Part shown: piece by piece, positions 17,345-25,113 of the stretch
Layout of the letters: every line of letters starts with the position of its first letter
How positions within the stretch are numbered: the stretch's first letter is position 1
NCBI RefSeq assembly: GCF_004135975.1
Contig: NZ_CP026538.1
Span: forward strand, 4,460,867-4,524,866
Length of the DNA: 64,000 nt
Origin: Solidesulfovibrio carbinolicus
Lineage (GTDB): Bacteria; Desulfobacterota; Desulfovibrionia; Desulfovibrionales; Desulfovibrionaceae
Direction of reading: 5' to 3'
Notes under the pieces: model-generated
Databases searched by the model: none
Told to the model about the DNA's origin: nothing
The model's input: the letters and a program-made list of their open reading frames with translations, nothing else
Made by a program: the position numbers and the translations under genes

Positions 17345-18520
17345 ATGGTAATGGCTGCCGCCATGGCGAACACCGGACAACGACCGCCCTTTCTCCCGGG
17401 CCTTGGCGGACTGCGCGGGCTGGCCGCCCTGGCCGTGCTTCTCGGCCACGGCCTGGCCTGGCTTACGCCGCTGCCGCAGACTCCGGACCTCTACGAGCCC
17501 TTCGCCCGGCTCACCCGGTGCGGGCTGTCGGCCTTTTTCGTGCTGTCGGGATTTGTGCTGGCCTACAACCACGGCGCGGCCATGGCCGCCGGGGAGCTGC
17601 CCTTTGGGCGCTTCGCCCTGGCCCGGCTGGCCCGGCTCTATCCGGTCTATCTGCTGACCCTGGGGCTGGCGGCCGGGCTGGCCCTGCTCAAACACGGCCC
17701 AGGCTCCTTTGGCGGTCCGGGCCATCTGCTGGCCTTCGCCAGCCTCACCCAGACCTGGTTTCTCGTGCCGGGCTGGCCGCAAATCTTTCCCCTGGCCTGG
17801 GCCGTGAGCGTGGAGGTCTTTTTCTATCTTGCCTTTCCGGCCACGGCCTGGCTGCTGGCCCGGGCGCGCACGCCCCGGGCGGCCCTTTGGCTCATCCTGG
17901 CCCCCCTGGCCCTGGCCCTGGCCCTGGACGGGCTCGGCGCGCGCCTGTGGCCCCGGCTCTTCACGGCCTACGCCGCCCGCCACCCCGAATGGGCCGGCAC
18001 GTCCGGCGAACTGGCCGCCCTGCTCTTCCAGTGGCTCTTCTATTCAAGCCCCTACCTGCGGATTTTCGAGTGGCTCATGGGCGCGGCGGCGGCCCGTTTG
18101 TTTGTCCTCAAGCCCCGGATGCCCCACAACCTTGACATCGTCGCCGCCCTTGGGCTGGCCGGCCTGCTGGTCGCCCCCCTGCCCAAGGACAACTTCTATC
18201 TCCAGGTGATTGCCCAAAACGTGCTCTACGCCCCGCTGCTGACCGCCCTGCTCCTGGCCTTCGCCGCCCGGCCCCGGGCCTTTCTCTCCGCCCGCCGCCT
18301 GGGCGCGATAAGCGCCGCGAGCCTGTCGGTCTATCTCGTCCAGACTTGGACGCTGGGCGTCTTCACCGGCCCGCCGGAAACCGGCTGGCCTGAAGCCCTG
18401 CTCCGCCTGGCCGCCGGCCTCGCCGCCACCCTATGCGTCGGCCTGGCCGTCGCGCGCTGTATCGAACATCCCGCCGCGCGTTGGGTAATGGCGAAGCGGC
18501 CGCAGCGTCCGGGGGCCTAA
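17345..18520 (+). CDS. acyltransferase 3 family membrane protein
   Basis: This 391-residue protein has about ten transmembrane helices and the acyltransferase-3 signature: RGLAALAVLLGHG with the key His near residue 36, then GLSAFFVLSGFVLAYN and FALARLARLYPVYLL. Relatives transfer acetyl or other acyl groups to surface sugars or peptidoglycan from the cytoplasmic side. The start is uncertain: ATGs at 17345, 17351 and 17363 are in frame and none has a clear ribosome site. It is divergent from the LonB-type gene. A stem spans the stop codon. Target molecule unknown. Confidence 0.82.
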   Translation: MVMAAAMANTGQRPPFLPGLGGLRGLAALAVLLGHGLAWLTPLPQTPDLYEPFARLTRCGLSAFFVLSGFVLAYNHGAAMAAGELPFGRFALARLARLYPVYLLTLGLAAGLALLKHGPGSFGGPGHLLAFASLTQTWFLVPGWPQIFPLAWAVSVEVFFYLAFPATAWLLARARTPRAALWLILAPLALALALDGLGARLWPRLFTAYAARHPEWAGTSGELAALLFQWLFYSSPYLRIFEWLMGAAAARLFVLKPRMPHNLDIVAALGLAGLLVAPLPKDNFYLQVIAQNVLYAPLLTALLLAFAARPRAFLSARRLGAISAASLSVYLVQTWTLGVFTGPPETGWPEALLRLAAGLAATLCVGLAVARCIEHPAARWVMAKRPQRPGA

Positions 18521-18533
18521 GGCCCCCCGGACG
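18506..18533 (+). terminator. hairpin over the acyltransferase stop codon
   Basis: CGTCCGGGGG pairs with CCCCCCGGACG around CCTAAG, which contains the TAA stop. It resembles hairpin 1 of the repeated 3' element but lacks its ATGCCTCCGGCGGC flank. A weaker relative (GCGTCC...GGACGC) lies at 18617-18644. No T-run. Confidence 0.5.
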
Positions 18534-18680
18534 TCCGCATGGCATTGTGCTTGGCAGGGAGTGGCGCGCTGTCGGCCGGACGGCCAAAGCGGGCGTGGAG
18601 GGGACGGGCCGGCTTCGCGTCCTGGGCCTGAGGCTCCCGGACGCCTCACCTGGGCCGGCCCCGTAGCGTGAGGCCTGGGC

Positions 18681-19970
18681 CTACTGCCGGGCCTTCTTGC
18701 CGGCCGACGGCGTCGGCGCGTCGGCCTGGGTGGCGAAAAAGCCGCTGCTGTAGGCCATGGCCTCGCTGGCGCAGACCTTGACCGCGTCGAGTTCCAGCCC
18801 AAGTTGCCGGGTCATGTCGGCCAAGCGCGGCCAGTCCGCGTCCTCGATGCATTCGGCCAGATCGAGCAGGGGCTGGTATTCGTTCTGGGCGTCGTGGCGC
18901 AGGGCCGATTTGAGCTTTTCATCCAGCGGCAGATGCTCGGCCACCTGGCGCATGGGCAGGCCCAGGATGGCGTCAAGCAGGGAAAAAAGCCCGAGCAGAA
19001 AGAGCGTTCCCGGGTTGAAGTCCCAGAAATCGTAGCGGGTGGTGACAAGCTCCAGGAGTCTGGCCCGCTGCAAGGACAGCTCGGCCAGCTCGCGCGGCAT
19101 GTCGCCGCCCTGGGCCATGTCGGCCAGAAGCACCGCCCGCAGCCAGTTGCGGATTTTGATGCTGCCCAGGATCATGATGGCTTGCTTGATGGACTGGATT
19201 TTTTGCGGCAGGCCGAAGGCGGCGCTGTTGAGGTAGGAAAGCAGCCGAAAGCTCACGGACACGTCGGCGGAAATGGCCTCGGCCAGGGCGTCCACGTCCG
19301 GGTCCTCGGATTCGATGAGTCGCAAAAGCTGGAAGCGGCTCATTTGGTGGGAGGTGAGCTTGCGCTCGGACACCAGCTCCGGTTCCTTGAAAAAACGGCC
19401 CTGGAACACGGCGAATCCGGCGGCCTTGAGTTTTTCAAAGGTATCGAGGCTGCCCACCCGGGAGGCCCATAGCAGGGCCTTGCCGCCCTTATTGCGGGCG
19501 GCGATGGGGGTCGGGTCGTCGGCACCGCCGGCATCGAAGCACCACACGTCGGCCAGGGCGGCCAGTTCGGCCAGCTCGGGCTGGCCGGCGCCCACGTCCA
19601 CGGCCAGGCTGTAGCCGTCGGCTCGAAGCCGGGCGGCCAGCTCGACGACCTCCCTGGGCCGCGAGGCCTGGCCCACGAATTTCACCACGCCGTGGGCCGG
19701 CGGCAGGGCATAGGGGGCCTGGGCCAGGAAGCCGACCTCATCAAAGGGCACGGCCACTTTCTTGCCGCGCTCCACGGCGCTTTGCACGCCCATATAGGAG
19801 GTGGAGGCCAGGGAGCCGGCCAGATGCTCCTGGTCGGCGAAGCAGGCCAGGGCCGAGCAGGCGTCCGCGCCGCCCTGGATCTCGTAGCCCCACAGCTTGC
19901 GCTTGACGTCGAACAGCGCCTGTTTGGTGAAAAAAAACGGGCTTGCGCCGGACTGGCCGTTGTCGCTCAT
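18681..19970 (-). CDS. EAL-HDOD (YuxH-like) signalling protein
   Basis: This 429-residue protein combines an N-terminal degenerate EAL domain (FFFTKQALFDVKRKLWGYEIQ, about residues 10-35) with a C-terminal HDOD domain (about 215-400: LLRLIESEDPDVDALAEAISADVSVSFRLLSYLNSAAFG). The EAL part lacks the canonical ExL active site, reading YEIQ, so c-di-GMP hydrolysis is unlikely; proteins of this build act as regulatory scaffolds. I chose the ATG at 19970 because the EAL fold starts at once and GGGG precedes it; the frame stays open to 20165 but that extension looks non-coding. Confidence 0.85.
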   Translation of the reverse strand: MSDNGQSGASPFFFTKQALFDVKRKLWGYEIQGGADACSALACFADQEHLAGSLASTSYMGVQSAVERGKKVAVPFDEVGFLAQAPYALPPAHGVVKFVGQASRPREVVELAARLRADGYSLAVDVGAGQPELAELAALADVWCFDAGGADDPTPIAARNKGGKALLWASRVGSLDTFEKLKAAGFAVFQGRFFKEPELVSERKLTSHQMSRFQLLRLIESEDPDVDALAEAISADVSVSFRLLSYLNSAAFGLPQKIQSIKQAIMILGSIKIRNWLRAVLLADMAQGGDMPRELAELSLQRARLLELVTTRYDFWDFNPGTLFLLGLFSLLDAILGLPMRQVAEHLPLDEKLKSALRHDAQNEYQPLLDLAECIEDADWPRLADMTRQLGLELDAVKVCASEAMAYSSGFFATQADAPTPSAGKKARQ

Positions 19971-20110
19971 GATCGACCCCGTGACGATTAGTCGGTTGGA
20001 GGGCGGCAAGACATGGCGAGACTTCCGGCAAACATGCCCCAGGCGGCGTGGTTTGACAACGGCTTTCGCGTCGTTTGCCGGATTGGCCGGACCTGGCGTG
20101 GAGTCCCTTG

Positions 20111-20128
20111 AAAATACCCTGGTATTTT
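20111..20128. promoter_or_regulatory. perfect palindrome upstream of the EAL-HDOD gene
   Basis: AAAATACC and GGTATTTT flank a CT centre, 141 bp upstream of the EAL-HDOD start and in an AT-rich pocket within otherwise GC-rich DNA. It could be an operator, or a weak terminator given the T-rich right arm. Confidence 0.4.
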
Positions 20129-20264
20129 TAAGAAAAACCTCTTGCTTTACGACGTTGTCCACCAAATGCCCTATGCGCTTTTCGTGGACGCGACACGAGG
20201 GCGATTTGGCCGCCGGCTGGGCGCGACAGGGGCCTGGAACGAGCGCGAGGTCGCCGGGCGCGCC

Positions 20265-21668
20265 TTACGCGTCCATGACCAGGGGCAGGCGGAAGGCGAA
20301 GGCCGAGCCCCGTCCCGGCTCGCTTTTCACCTCGACGGCCACGCCATGGGCGAAAAGCACGGCCCGCACCAGGGACAACCCCAGGCCCAGGCCCCGTTCG
20401 GAGCGGCTGCGGTCGGCCCGGTAGAGGCGGTCGAAAATGCGGGGCTGGTCTTCGGCGGCGATGCCCTGGCCGGTGTCGGCCACCCGCACGGCCACGAAGC
20501 GGTCTTCCCGGGCGGCGGCCACCGTCACCCGTCCGCCGGGCGGGGTGTACTTGACGGCGTTGTCGATGAGGTTGGCCAGCACCTGGCGCAGACGGTTGGG
20601 GTCGGCCAGGACCGGCAGGGGGCCGACGGCGGCCACGGAAAGGGCCACGCCTTTTTCCTCGGCCACGTATTCGTAGAGTTCGGCCGCCTCGGCCGCCAGC
20701 CGGGCCATGTCGGCCACTTCCAGACGCAGGCGCATGGCTCCGGTCTCGGCCTCGGAGATGTCCATGAGCGCCCCGAGCATGGCGACCATGCGCCGGGTTT
20801 CCTCGGCGCAGTCGAGCAGAGCCTCGCGCAGCTCGGCCGGATCGTTTTTTGAGGCCACGGCCATTTCCACGGCGGCCAGGGTCCGCGTGGCCGGGGTGCG
20901 CAGATCGTGGGCCACGTTGTCCAGGGCCTCGCGCATGCCGGTGATGAGCGTGCGGATCTTGTCGAGCATGGCGTTAAAGAGCCTGGCCAGTTCGCTGAGT
21001 TCGTCGCCCGCGCCGACTTCCGGCACCCTGGCGTCCATGCGGCCGGTGTCGATGGCCCGCACCGTGTCGATGAGGTCTTTTAGGGGCGTGAGCACCCGCC
21101 GGGCCAGGACGAAGCCGGCGGCCAGGCCGAAAAGCGCCACCGGCAGCATGATGCCGGCAAAAATCACCCGAAACCGGGCCAGCAAGCCCTCGCGTTCGCT
21201 GGCGTCCTTGCCGATGGTCACCGAACCGCCGCCGGGAAGCGCCCGGCTGCCGATTTCCGTCAGTCCCCCTTCGGGATCGGAACCCGGCACGAAGGCCCAC
21301 TGCACCGACGGTCCCGGGACCAGGGGCAGGGCCTCCGGCAGGGGCGCGGAGTCCTCGGGCGACTGGCTGAACAGGGTGGCCCCGTCCGGGCCGGTCACCC
21401 GCAGCAGATACTCTTCGACATCAATGTTTTCCCGCTCCAGGCGCAGGAAATCGAGCAGCCCGGCCAGGCCTTTTTTCTGGCTCACGGACACGTATTCCCG
21501 CAGTTTCTGGGCCATGGCCACCCGGTCGCCCTCGCGCACGGCTCCCGAGAGCAGGGAGTAGGCCAGGACGAACAGTGTCAGGGCGCTGCAGATGAAGATG
21601 CAGGAGTACAGCGCCGTCAGGCGCAGGGTGGTGGAGCGCAACAGCGGCCGGCTATTCCTTGAGAACAT
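20265..21668 (-). CDS. HAMP-domain sensor histidine kinase (CpxA/CusS type)
   Basis: This 467-residue inner-membrane kinase has TM1 at about residues 17-40, a periplasmic sensor of about 125 residues, TM2 at about 168-190, a HAMP linker, a HisKA domain with the phosphoacceptor in DNVAHDLRTPATR (His254), and a HATPase domain with NLIDNAVKYTPPGG and DTGQGIAAED. Its start overlaps the end of the OmpR-type regulator gene by 17 nt, so the two form one operon. It should phosphorylate that regulator in response to an envelope signal. The sensor domain is not one I recognise. Confidence 0.92.
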   Translation of the reverse strand: MFSRNSRPLLRSTTLRLTALYSCIFICSALTLFVLAYSLLSGAVREGDRVAMAQKLREYVSVSQKKGLAGLLDFLRLERENIDVEEYLLRVTGPDGATLFSQSPEDSAPLPEALPLVPGPSVQWAFVPGSDPEGGLTEIGSRALPGGGSVTIGKDASEREGLLARFRVIFAGIMLPVALFGLAAGFVLARRVLTPLKDLIDTVRAIDTGRMDARVPEVGAGDELSELARLFNAMLDKIRTLITGMREALDNVAHDLRTPATRTLAAVEMAVASKNDPAELREALLDCAEETRRMVAMLGALMDISEAETGAMRLRLEVADMARLAAEAAELYEYVAEEKGVALSVAAVGPLPVLADPNRLRQVLANLIDNAVKYTPPGGRVTVAAAREDRFVAVRVADTGQGIAAEDQPRIFDRLYRADRSRSERGLGLGLSLVRAVLFAHGVAVEVKSEPGRGSAFAFRLPLVMDA

Positions 21669-22323
21669 AGCCGACCCCGCGCAGGGTATGGAGCATCTTC
21701 CGGTCGTAGTCCCGGTCGATCTTGTTGCGCAGTCGGCAGACGAGGACGTCCACGAGGTTGGTCTGGGGATCGAAGTGGTAGTCCCAGACGTGCTCCATGA
21801 TCATGGTCTTGGACAGCACCTTGCCGGGATTGCGCATGAAGTATTCCAGCAGGGCGAACTCCCTGGGCTGGAGCTGCACGGCCGTCTCGCCCCGGGACAC
21901 CTCCCGGGTGAGCAGGTTCATGGACAGCTGGCCCACGGTCAGGCGGGTGGGCTCCGAAGCGCTGGTGGAACGGCGGATGAGCGCCTGGACCCGGGCCAGG
22001 AGTTCGGCAAAGGAAAAGGGCTTGGACAGATAGTCGTCGCCGCCGGTTTCAAGCCCCCGCACCCGGTCCTCCACCGACCGCTTGGCCGAGAGGATGATGA
22101 TGGGGGTCATGATCTTGCGGCGGCGCAGTTCCTCAATGACCTGCAATCCGTCCAGGCCGGGCAGCATGACGTCGATGATGGCCACGCAGTAGGGTTCGGT
22201 GGCGGCCAGATGCAGACCGTCGGGACCGTTTGCCGCATGGTCCACGGCAAACCCGCTCTGGCGCAGGCCGCCAAGGATAAACGAGGCGATTTTCTCGTCG
22301 TCCTCGACGAGGAGGATGCGCAT
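21652..22323 (-). CDS. OmpR-family response regulator
   Basis: This 223-residue regulator has a receiver domain (MRILLVEDDEKIASFIL, phosphoacceptor Asp51 in AIIDVMLPGLDG, Lys in LSKPFSF) and a C-terminal winged-helix DNA-binding domain ending TLRGVGYVLKE. It is first in a two-gene operon with the kinase at 20265. I chose the ATG at 22323, directly at the receiver fold, over an in-frame ATG at 22413 that adds 30 unrelated residues. The intergenic region beyond it holds five GTAA boxes in 11-bp phase, the expected footprint of this regulator class. Confidence 0.92.
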   Translation of the reverse strand: MRILLVEDDEKIASFILGGLRQSGFAVDHAANGPDGLHLAATEPYCVAIIDVMLPGLDGLQVIEELRRRKIMTPIIILSAKRSVEDRVRGLETGGDDYLSKPFSFAELLARVQALIRRSTSASEPTRLTVGQLSMNLLTREVSRGETAVQLQPREFALLEYFMRNPGKVLSKTMIMEHVWDYHFDPQTNLVDVLVCRLRNKIDRDYDRKMLHTLRGVGYVLKE

Positions 22324-22460
22324 GACAGGAACGTCCTTTGCGGTGTTGGCGGCCTGGGCGAGGCTGCCCGGCCGCCGCTCTGGATGCATCGGGGTATACA
22401 TAGAACTCCCCATAATGACCAGCGTCCGGCCGGGCTACGGTTTTCCAGCTTTTTTCAGAT

Positions 22461-22536
22461 CTGTAATCGCCCAGTAAGGATCATGTAACATACTGAAATC
22501 GTACTTAAAATTTCACTCCTGTAATGAACGGGTAAG
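22461..22536. promoter_or_regulatory. tandem 11-bp-phased GTAA boxes (likely OmpR-type operator)
   Basis: GTAA occurs at 22463, 22474 and 22485 (exactly 11 bp apart) and again at 22521 and 22532 (11 bp apart). Two copies match the longer pattern CTGTAAT-N6-GTAAG (22461-22478 and 22519-22536). OmpR/PhoB/CpxR-type regulators bind such direct repeats. A TAAAAT at 22506-22511 could be a plus-strand -10 with the third box over the -35. It separates the two-component operon from the divergent small exported protein. Confidence 0.65.
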
Positions 22537-22685
22537 CACCGGGAAAGGAAGACGGGCCTAGACCGTTGCCATCGACACGGCGGCTGCGGCCCCGGTCGAT
22601 ACGGGAGGGCCCGCGCCGAGGGAATCGTCCCGGTCGGTTGGGGGATGCCAGAAACCGCTTACCCTTTTTACAAGGAGTCCATACC

Positions 22686-22856
22686 ATGAAAAAGATCGTC
22701 ATCTTCACCGTCGTGTCCTGCCTGCTCGCCACCTCCATGGCTTTCGCCGGCACCAAGAAAAAGACCAAGAAGGCCACCAAGGACGGCAGCTATTCCGTGG
22801 TCGAGATCATGAAGGACAAGAAGAAGGCCAAAAAGACCGCCACCCCCGCCAACTAG
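22686..22856 (+). CDS. small Lys-rich exported protein
   Basis: This 56-residue protein starts with a classic signal peptide (MKKIVIFTVVSCLLATSMAFA) and has a mature part of about 35 residues of which about 12 are lysine. It should be a small, strongly cationic periplasmic or secreted peptide. AAGGAG nine bases upstream fixes the start. It is divergent from the OmpR-type two-component operon and shares its operator-like region, the same layout as cpxP opposite cpxRA, although there is no sequence resemblance to CpxP. A strong hairpin follows. Role unknown; a stress or metal-binding accessory protein is a guess from position. Confidence 0.8.
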   Translation: MKKIVIFTVVSCLLATSMAFAGTKKKTKKATKDGSYSVVEIMKDKKKAKKTATPAN

Positions 22857-22917
22857 TTTCGGCGGACCGCAAGGAGCGACAACGCCCTGCTTCGGCGAAA
22901 GATTTGTCGATCCACCG

Positions 22918-22950
22918 CACCCCCCTGCGGCAATGCCGCGGGGGGTGTTG
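22918..22950 (+). terminator. terminator after the small exported protein
   Basis: Arms CACCCCCC and GGGGGGTG extend an inner stem GCGGC-AAT-GCCGC with one bulged T, followed by TTG. It starts 61 nt after the stop and is very stable. Confidence 0.7.
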
Positions 22951-23043
22951 CCTTGCGCACCGCCGATTGCGGTTGCCGCCGCCCGCACCGGCAGGCTTGG
23001 ACCCCGAAAACGGCCGTGTCGCCGGCCCTGTCGTCGAGGCCCC

Positions 23044-23778
23044 CTACCAGGGCGCCAGCGGCAACCGCTCGCCAAGCGCCACGCCGGCGGCGCTGACGGC
23101 GGCGCGGTAGGGCAGGACGAGGACGCCGGCAGCGGCGGCGGTGGTCAGCAGATCGGCGTATTCGGGATCAATGACGGCGGCCGGGGCGAAACAGTGGCCG
23201 TCCGGGCGCTGGACGCAGTAGAAGATGGCGGCCTTGTCCACGCCTTCCCGGGCCAGCCGGGTGAGTTCAATGAGGTGTTTGCGGCCGCGTTCGGTGGCGG
23301 CGTCCGGGAACATGGCCGCGTCGTCCTCGACCATCGTCACGTTTTTGCATTCCACGAAGCAGCGTCCGGCCGGGCCGGTGAGCAGGAAATCGAGCCGGCC
23401 CTCGGCAAAGGGCGGTTCGGGGCGGGCCGCGTCGTAGCCGGCCAGTTCCGGGATGGCTCGGGCGGCCACGGCCCGGCGCAGCAGCCGGTTTGGGGTCAGC
23501 GTATTGACCCCGACCCAGAAATCGCCTGCGAAATCCGGCACTTTCGTCATTTCCAGGGTATAGGGCAGCCGCCGTTTGGGATTGTCGGACGTGGACAGGC
23601 CGATGGTCGCGCCCGGGCGCAGCAGGCCCAGCATGGAGCCGGTGTTGTTGGCGTGGGCGGTGACGGGGCCGTCCGGGCCTTCGGCATCCACGAGGAACCG
23701 CTTGTAGCGCCGCACGAATCGGGCTTCGAGGATGGGGCCGGGGTGGGACAAAACGACTCGGCTCGGTTCTCGCTCCAT
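23044..23778 (-). CDS. sfsA: SfsA-family DNA/RNA nuclease-like protein
   Basis: This 244-residue protein matches SfsA throughout: an N-terminal OB-like part (GPILEARFVRRYKRFLVDAE, HANNTGSMLGLL) and a PD-(D/E)XK-like core with RLDFLLTG and CFVECKNVTMVEDDAAMFPDA. The family was named for sugar fermentation stimulation in E. coli but its biochemical role is unsettled; the fold suggests nucleic-acid binding or cleavage. It is divergent from the aminotransferase gene, with about 90 bp between them. Length is normal for the family. Confidence 0.92.
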   Translation of the reverse strand: MEREPSRVVLSHPGPILEARFVRRYKRFLVDAEGPDGPVTAHANNTGSMLGLLRPGATIGLSTSDNPKRRLPYTLEMTKVPDFAGDFWVGVNTLTPNRLLRRAVAARAIPELAGYDAARPEPPFAEGRLDFLLTGPAGRCFVECKNVTMVEDDAAMFPDAATERGRKHLIELTRLAREGVDKAAIFYCVQRPDGHCFAPAAVIDPEYADLLTTAAAAGVLVLPYRAAVSAAGVALGERLPLAPW

Positions 23779-23871
23779 GATTTACCTTCCAGGCATTATG
23801 CTTTAGAGTTCCAACCCGGCCGCGTCCGACGCGGTCCCCGCCATCAACCCCCAAGCCAAGGATTTCGGGCC

Positions 23872-25050
23872 ATGCGCACCGCGCTCCGTATGCGTCTCGT
23901 CGCCCCGTCCGCCACCCTCGGCATGGCCGCCAAGGCCGCCGATCTGCGCCGTCAGGGCAAGGCCATCCTCGACCTCTCGGCTGGCGAACCCGACTTCAAC
24001 ACGCCCCAGCACATCAAGGACGCCGCCAAAAAGGCCATTGACGACAATTTCACCCGCTACACGCCGGTGCCGGGCATCCCCACCCTACGCGAGGCGGTCA
24101 CCGGCTATTACAAGAAAATCTACGGCGTGCCCGTGCCCAAGGAGGCGGTCATCGCCACCAACGGCGGCAAGCAGGCCCTGTATAATCTCTTCCTGGCCGT
24201 GCTCAACCCCGGCGACGAAGTGCTGGTGCCGGCCCCCTACTGGGTCAGCTACCCGGACATGATCCGTCTGGCCGGCGGCGAACCCGTGGCCGTGCCGAGC
24301 AGCCCGGAAAACGGCTTCCTCGTCACCGTGGAAGACCTTGACCGGGCGGCCACCCCGGCCACCAGGGCCATGGTCCTCAACTCGCCCTCCAATCCCACCG
24401 GGGCCCATTACACCGCCGAACAGCTCGACGCCATCATGGCGTGGGCCGTTTCCCGAGGCATCTACATCGTCTCCGACGAGATCTACGACCGCCTTGTCTA
24501 CGAGCCGGCCAAGCCCGCCTCCATGGCCGGCTGCTTCGCCATGTACCCGGACAACGTGGCCGTGGTTGGCGGCCTGGCCAAGAGCTTCGCCATGACCGGC
24601 TGGCGCATGGGCTACTGCATTGCCCATCCCGACGTCATCCGGGCCATGTCCACCCTGCAAAGCCAGTCCACCTCCAACATCTGCTCCATCGTGCAAAAAG
24701 CGGCCATCGCGGCCCTGACCGGCCCCCTGGACTGCGTGGAAGAAATGCGCCAGGCCTTTGCCCGCCGCCGCGACCTGTGCCTGGCCATCATCAAGACCTG
24801 GGACAAGGCCTTTTGCCCCGTTCCGGCCGGCGCGTTCTACCTGTTCCCGAGCCTTTCGGCCTACTACAACGAGGCCGTGCCCAATTCCACGGCCCTGTCC
24901 GAAGCGCTTTTGACCGAAGCCGGCATCGCCACCGTCCCGGGTGTGGCCTTTGGCGAGGACCGCTGCGTGCGCCTGTCCTACGCCACCAGCGACGAAACCC
25001 TGGAAAAAGCCCTGACCCAGATGGGCGATTTCCTCAAAAAACTCGGTTAG
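23872..25050 (+). CDS. aspartate-type aminotransferase, class I
   Basis: This 392-residue PLP enzyme has the aspartate aminotransferase I-gamma features: SATLGMAAKAADLRRQGKAILDLSAGEPDFNTP at the start, NSPSNPTGAHY, the YDRLVYEPA region, and the PLP lysine in GGLAKSFAMTGWRMGY. It should interconvert aspartate and glutamate with their keto acids. I chose the ATG at 23872, with AAGGA upstream; the ATG at 23890 is possible. A perfect hairpin follows the stop before the histidine kinase gene. Substrate breadth, such as prephenate, cannot be excluded. Confidence 0.92.
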   Translation: MRTALRMRLVAPSATLGMAAKAADLRRQGKAILDLSAGEPDFNTPQHIKDAAKKAIDDNFTRYTPVPGIPTLREAVTGYYKKIYGVPVPKEAVIATNGGKQALYNLFLAVLNPGDEVLVPAPYWVSYPDMIRLAGGEPVAVPSSPENGFLVTVEDLDRAATPATRAMVLNSPSNPTGAHYTAEQLDAIMAWAVSRGIYIVSDEIYDRLVYEPAKPASMAGCFAMYPDNVAVVGGLAKSFAMTGWRMGYCIAHPDVIRAMSTLQSQSTSNICSIVQKAAIAALTGPLDCVEEMRQAFARRRDLCLAIIKTWDKAFCPVPAGAFYLFPSLSAYYNEAVPNSTALSEALLTEAGIATVPGVAFGEDRCVRLSYATSDETLEKALTQMGDFLKKLG

Positions 25051-25076
25051 CCGGGCCCCAAGCCCGAAACCCCGAC

Positions 25077-25102
25077 GGCGGCCGGTCCCGCGACCGGCCG
25101 CC
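25077..25102 (+). terminator. perfect 11-bp hairpin between aminotransferase and kinase genes
   Basis: GGCGGCCGGTC and GACCGGCCGCC enclose CCGC, 26 nt after the aminotransferase stop and 11 nt before the kinase GTG. There is no T-run, so it may attenuate or stabilise rather than end transcription. Confidence 0.5.
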
Positions 25103-25113
25103 GCGAGCAAGGC

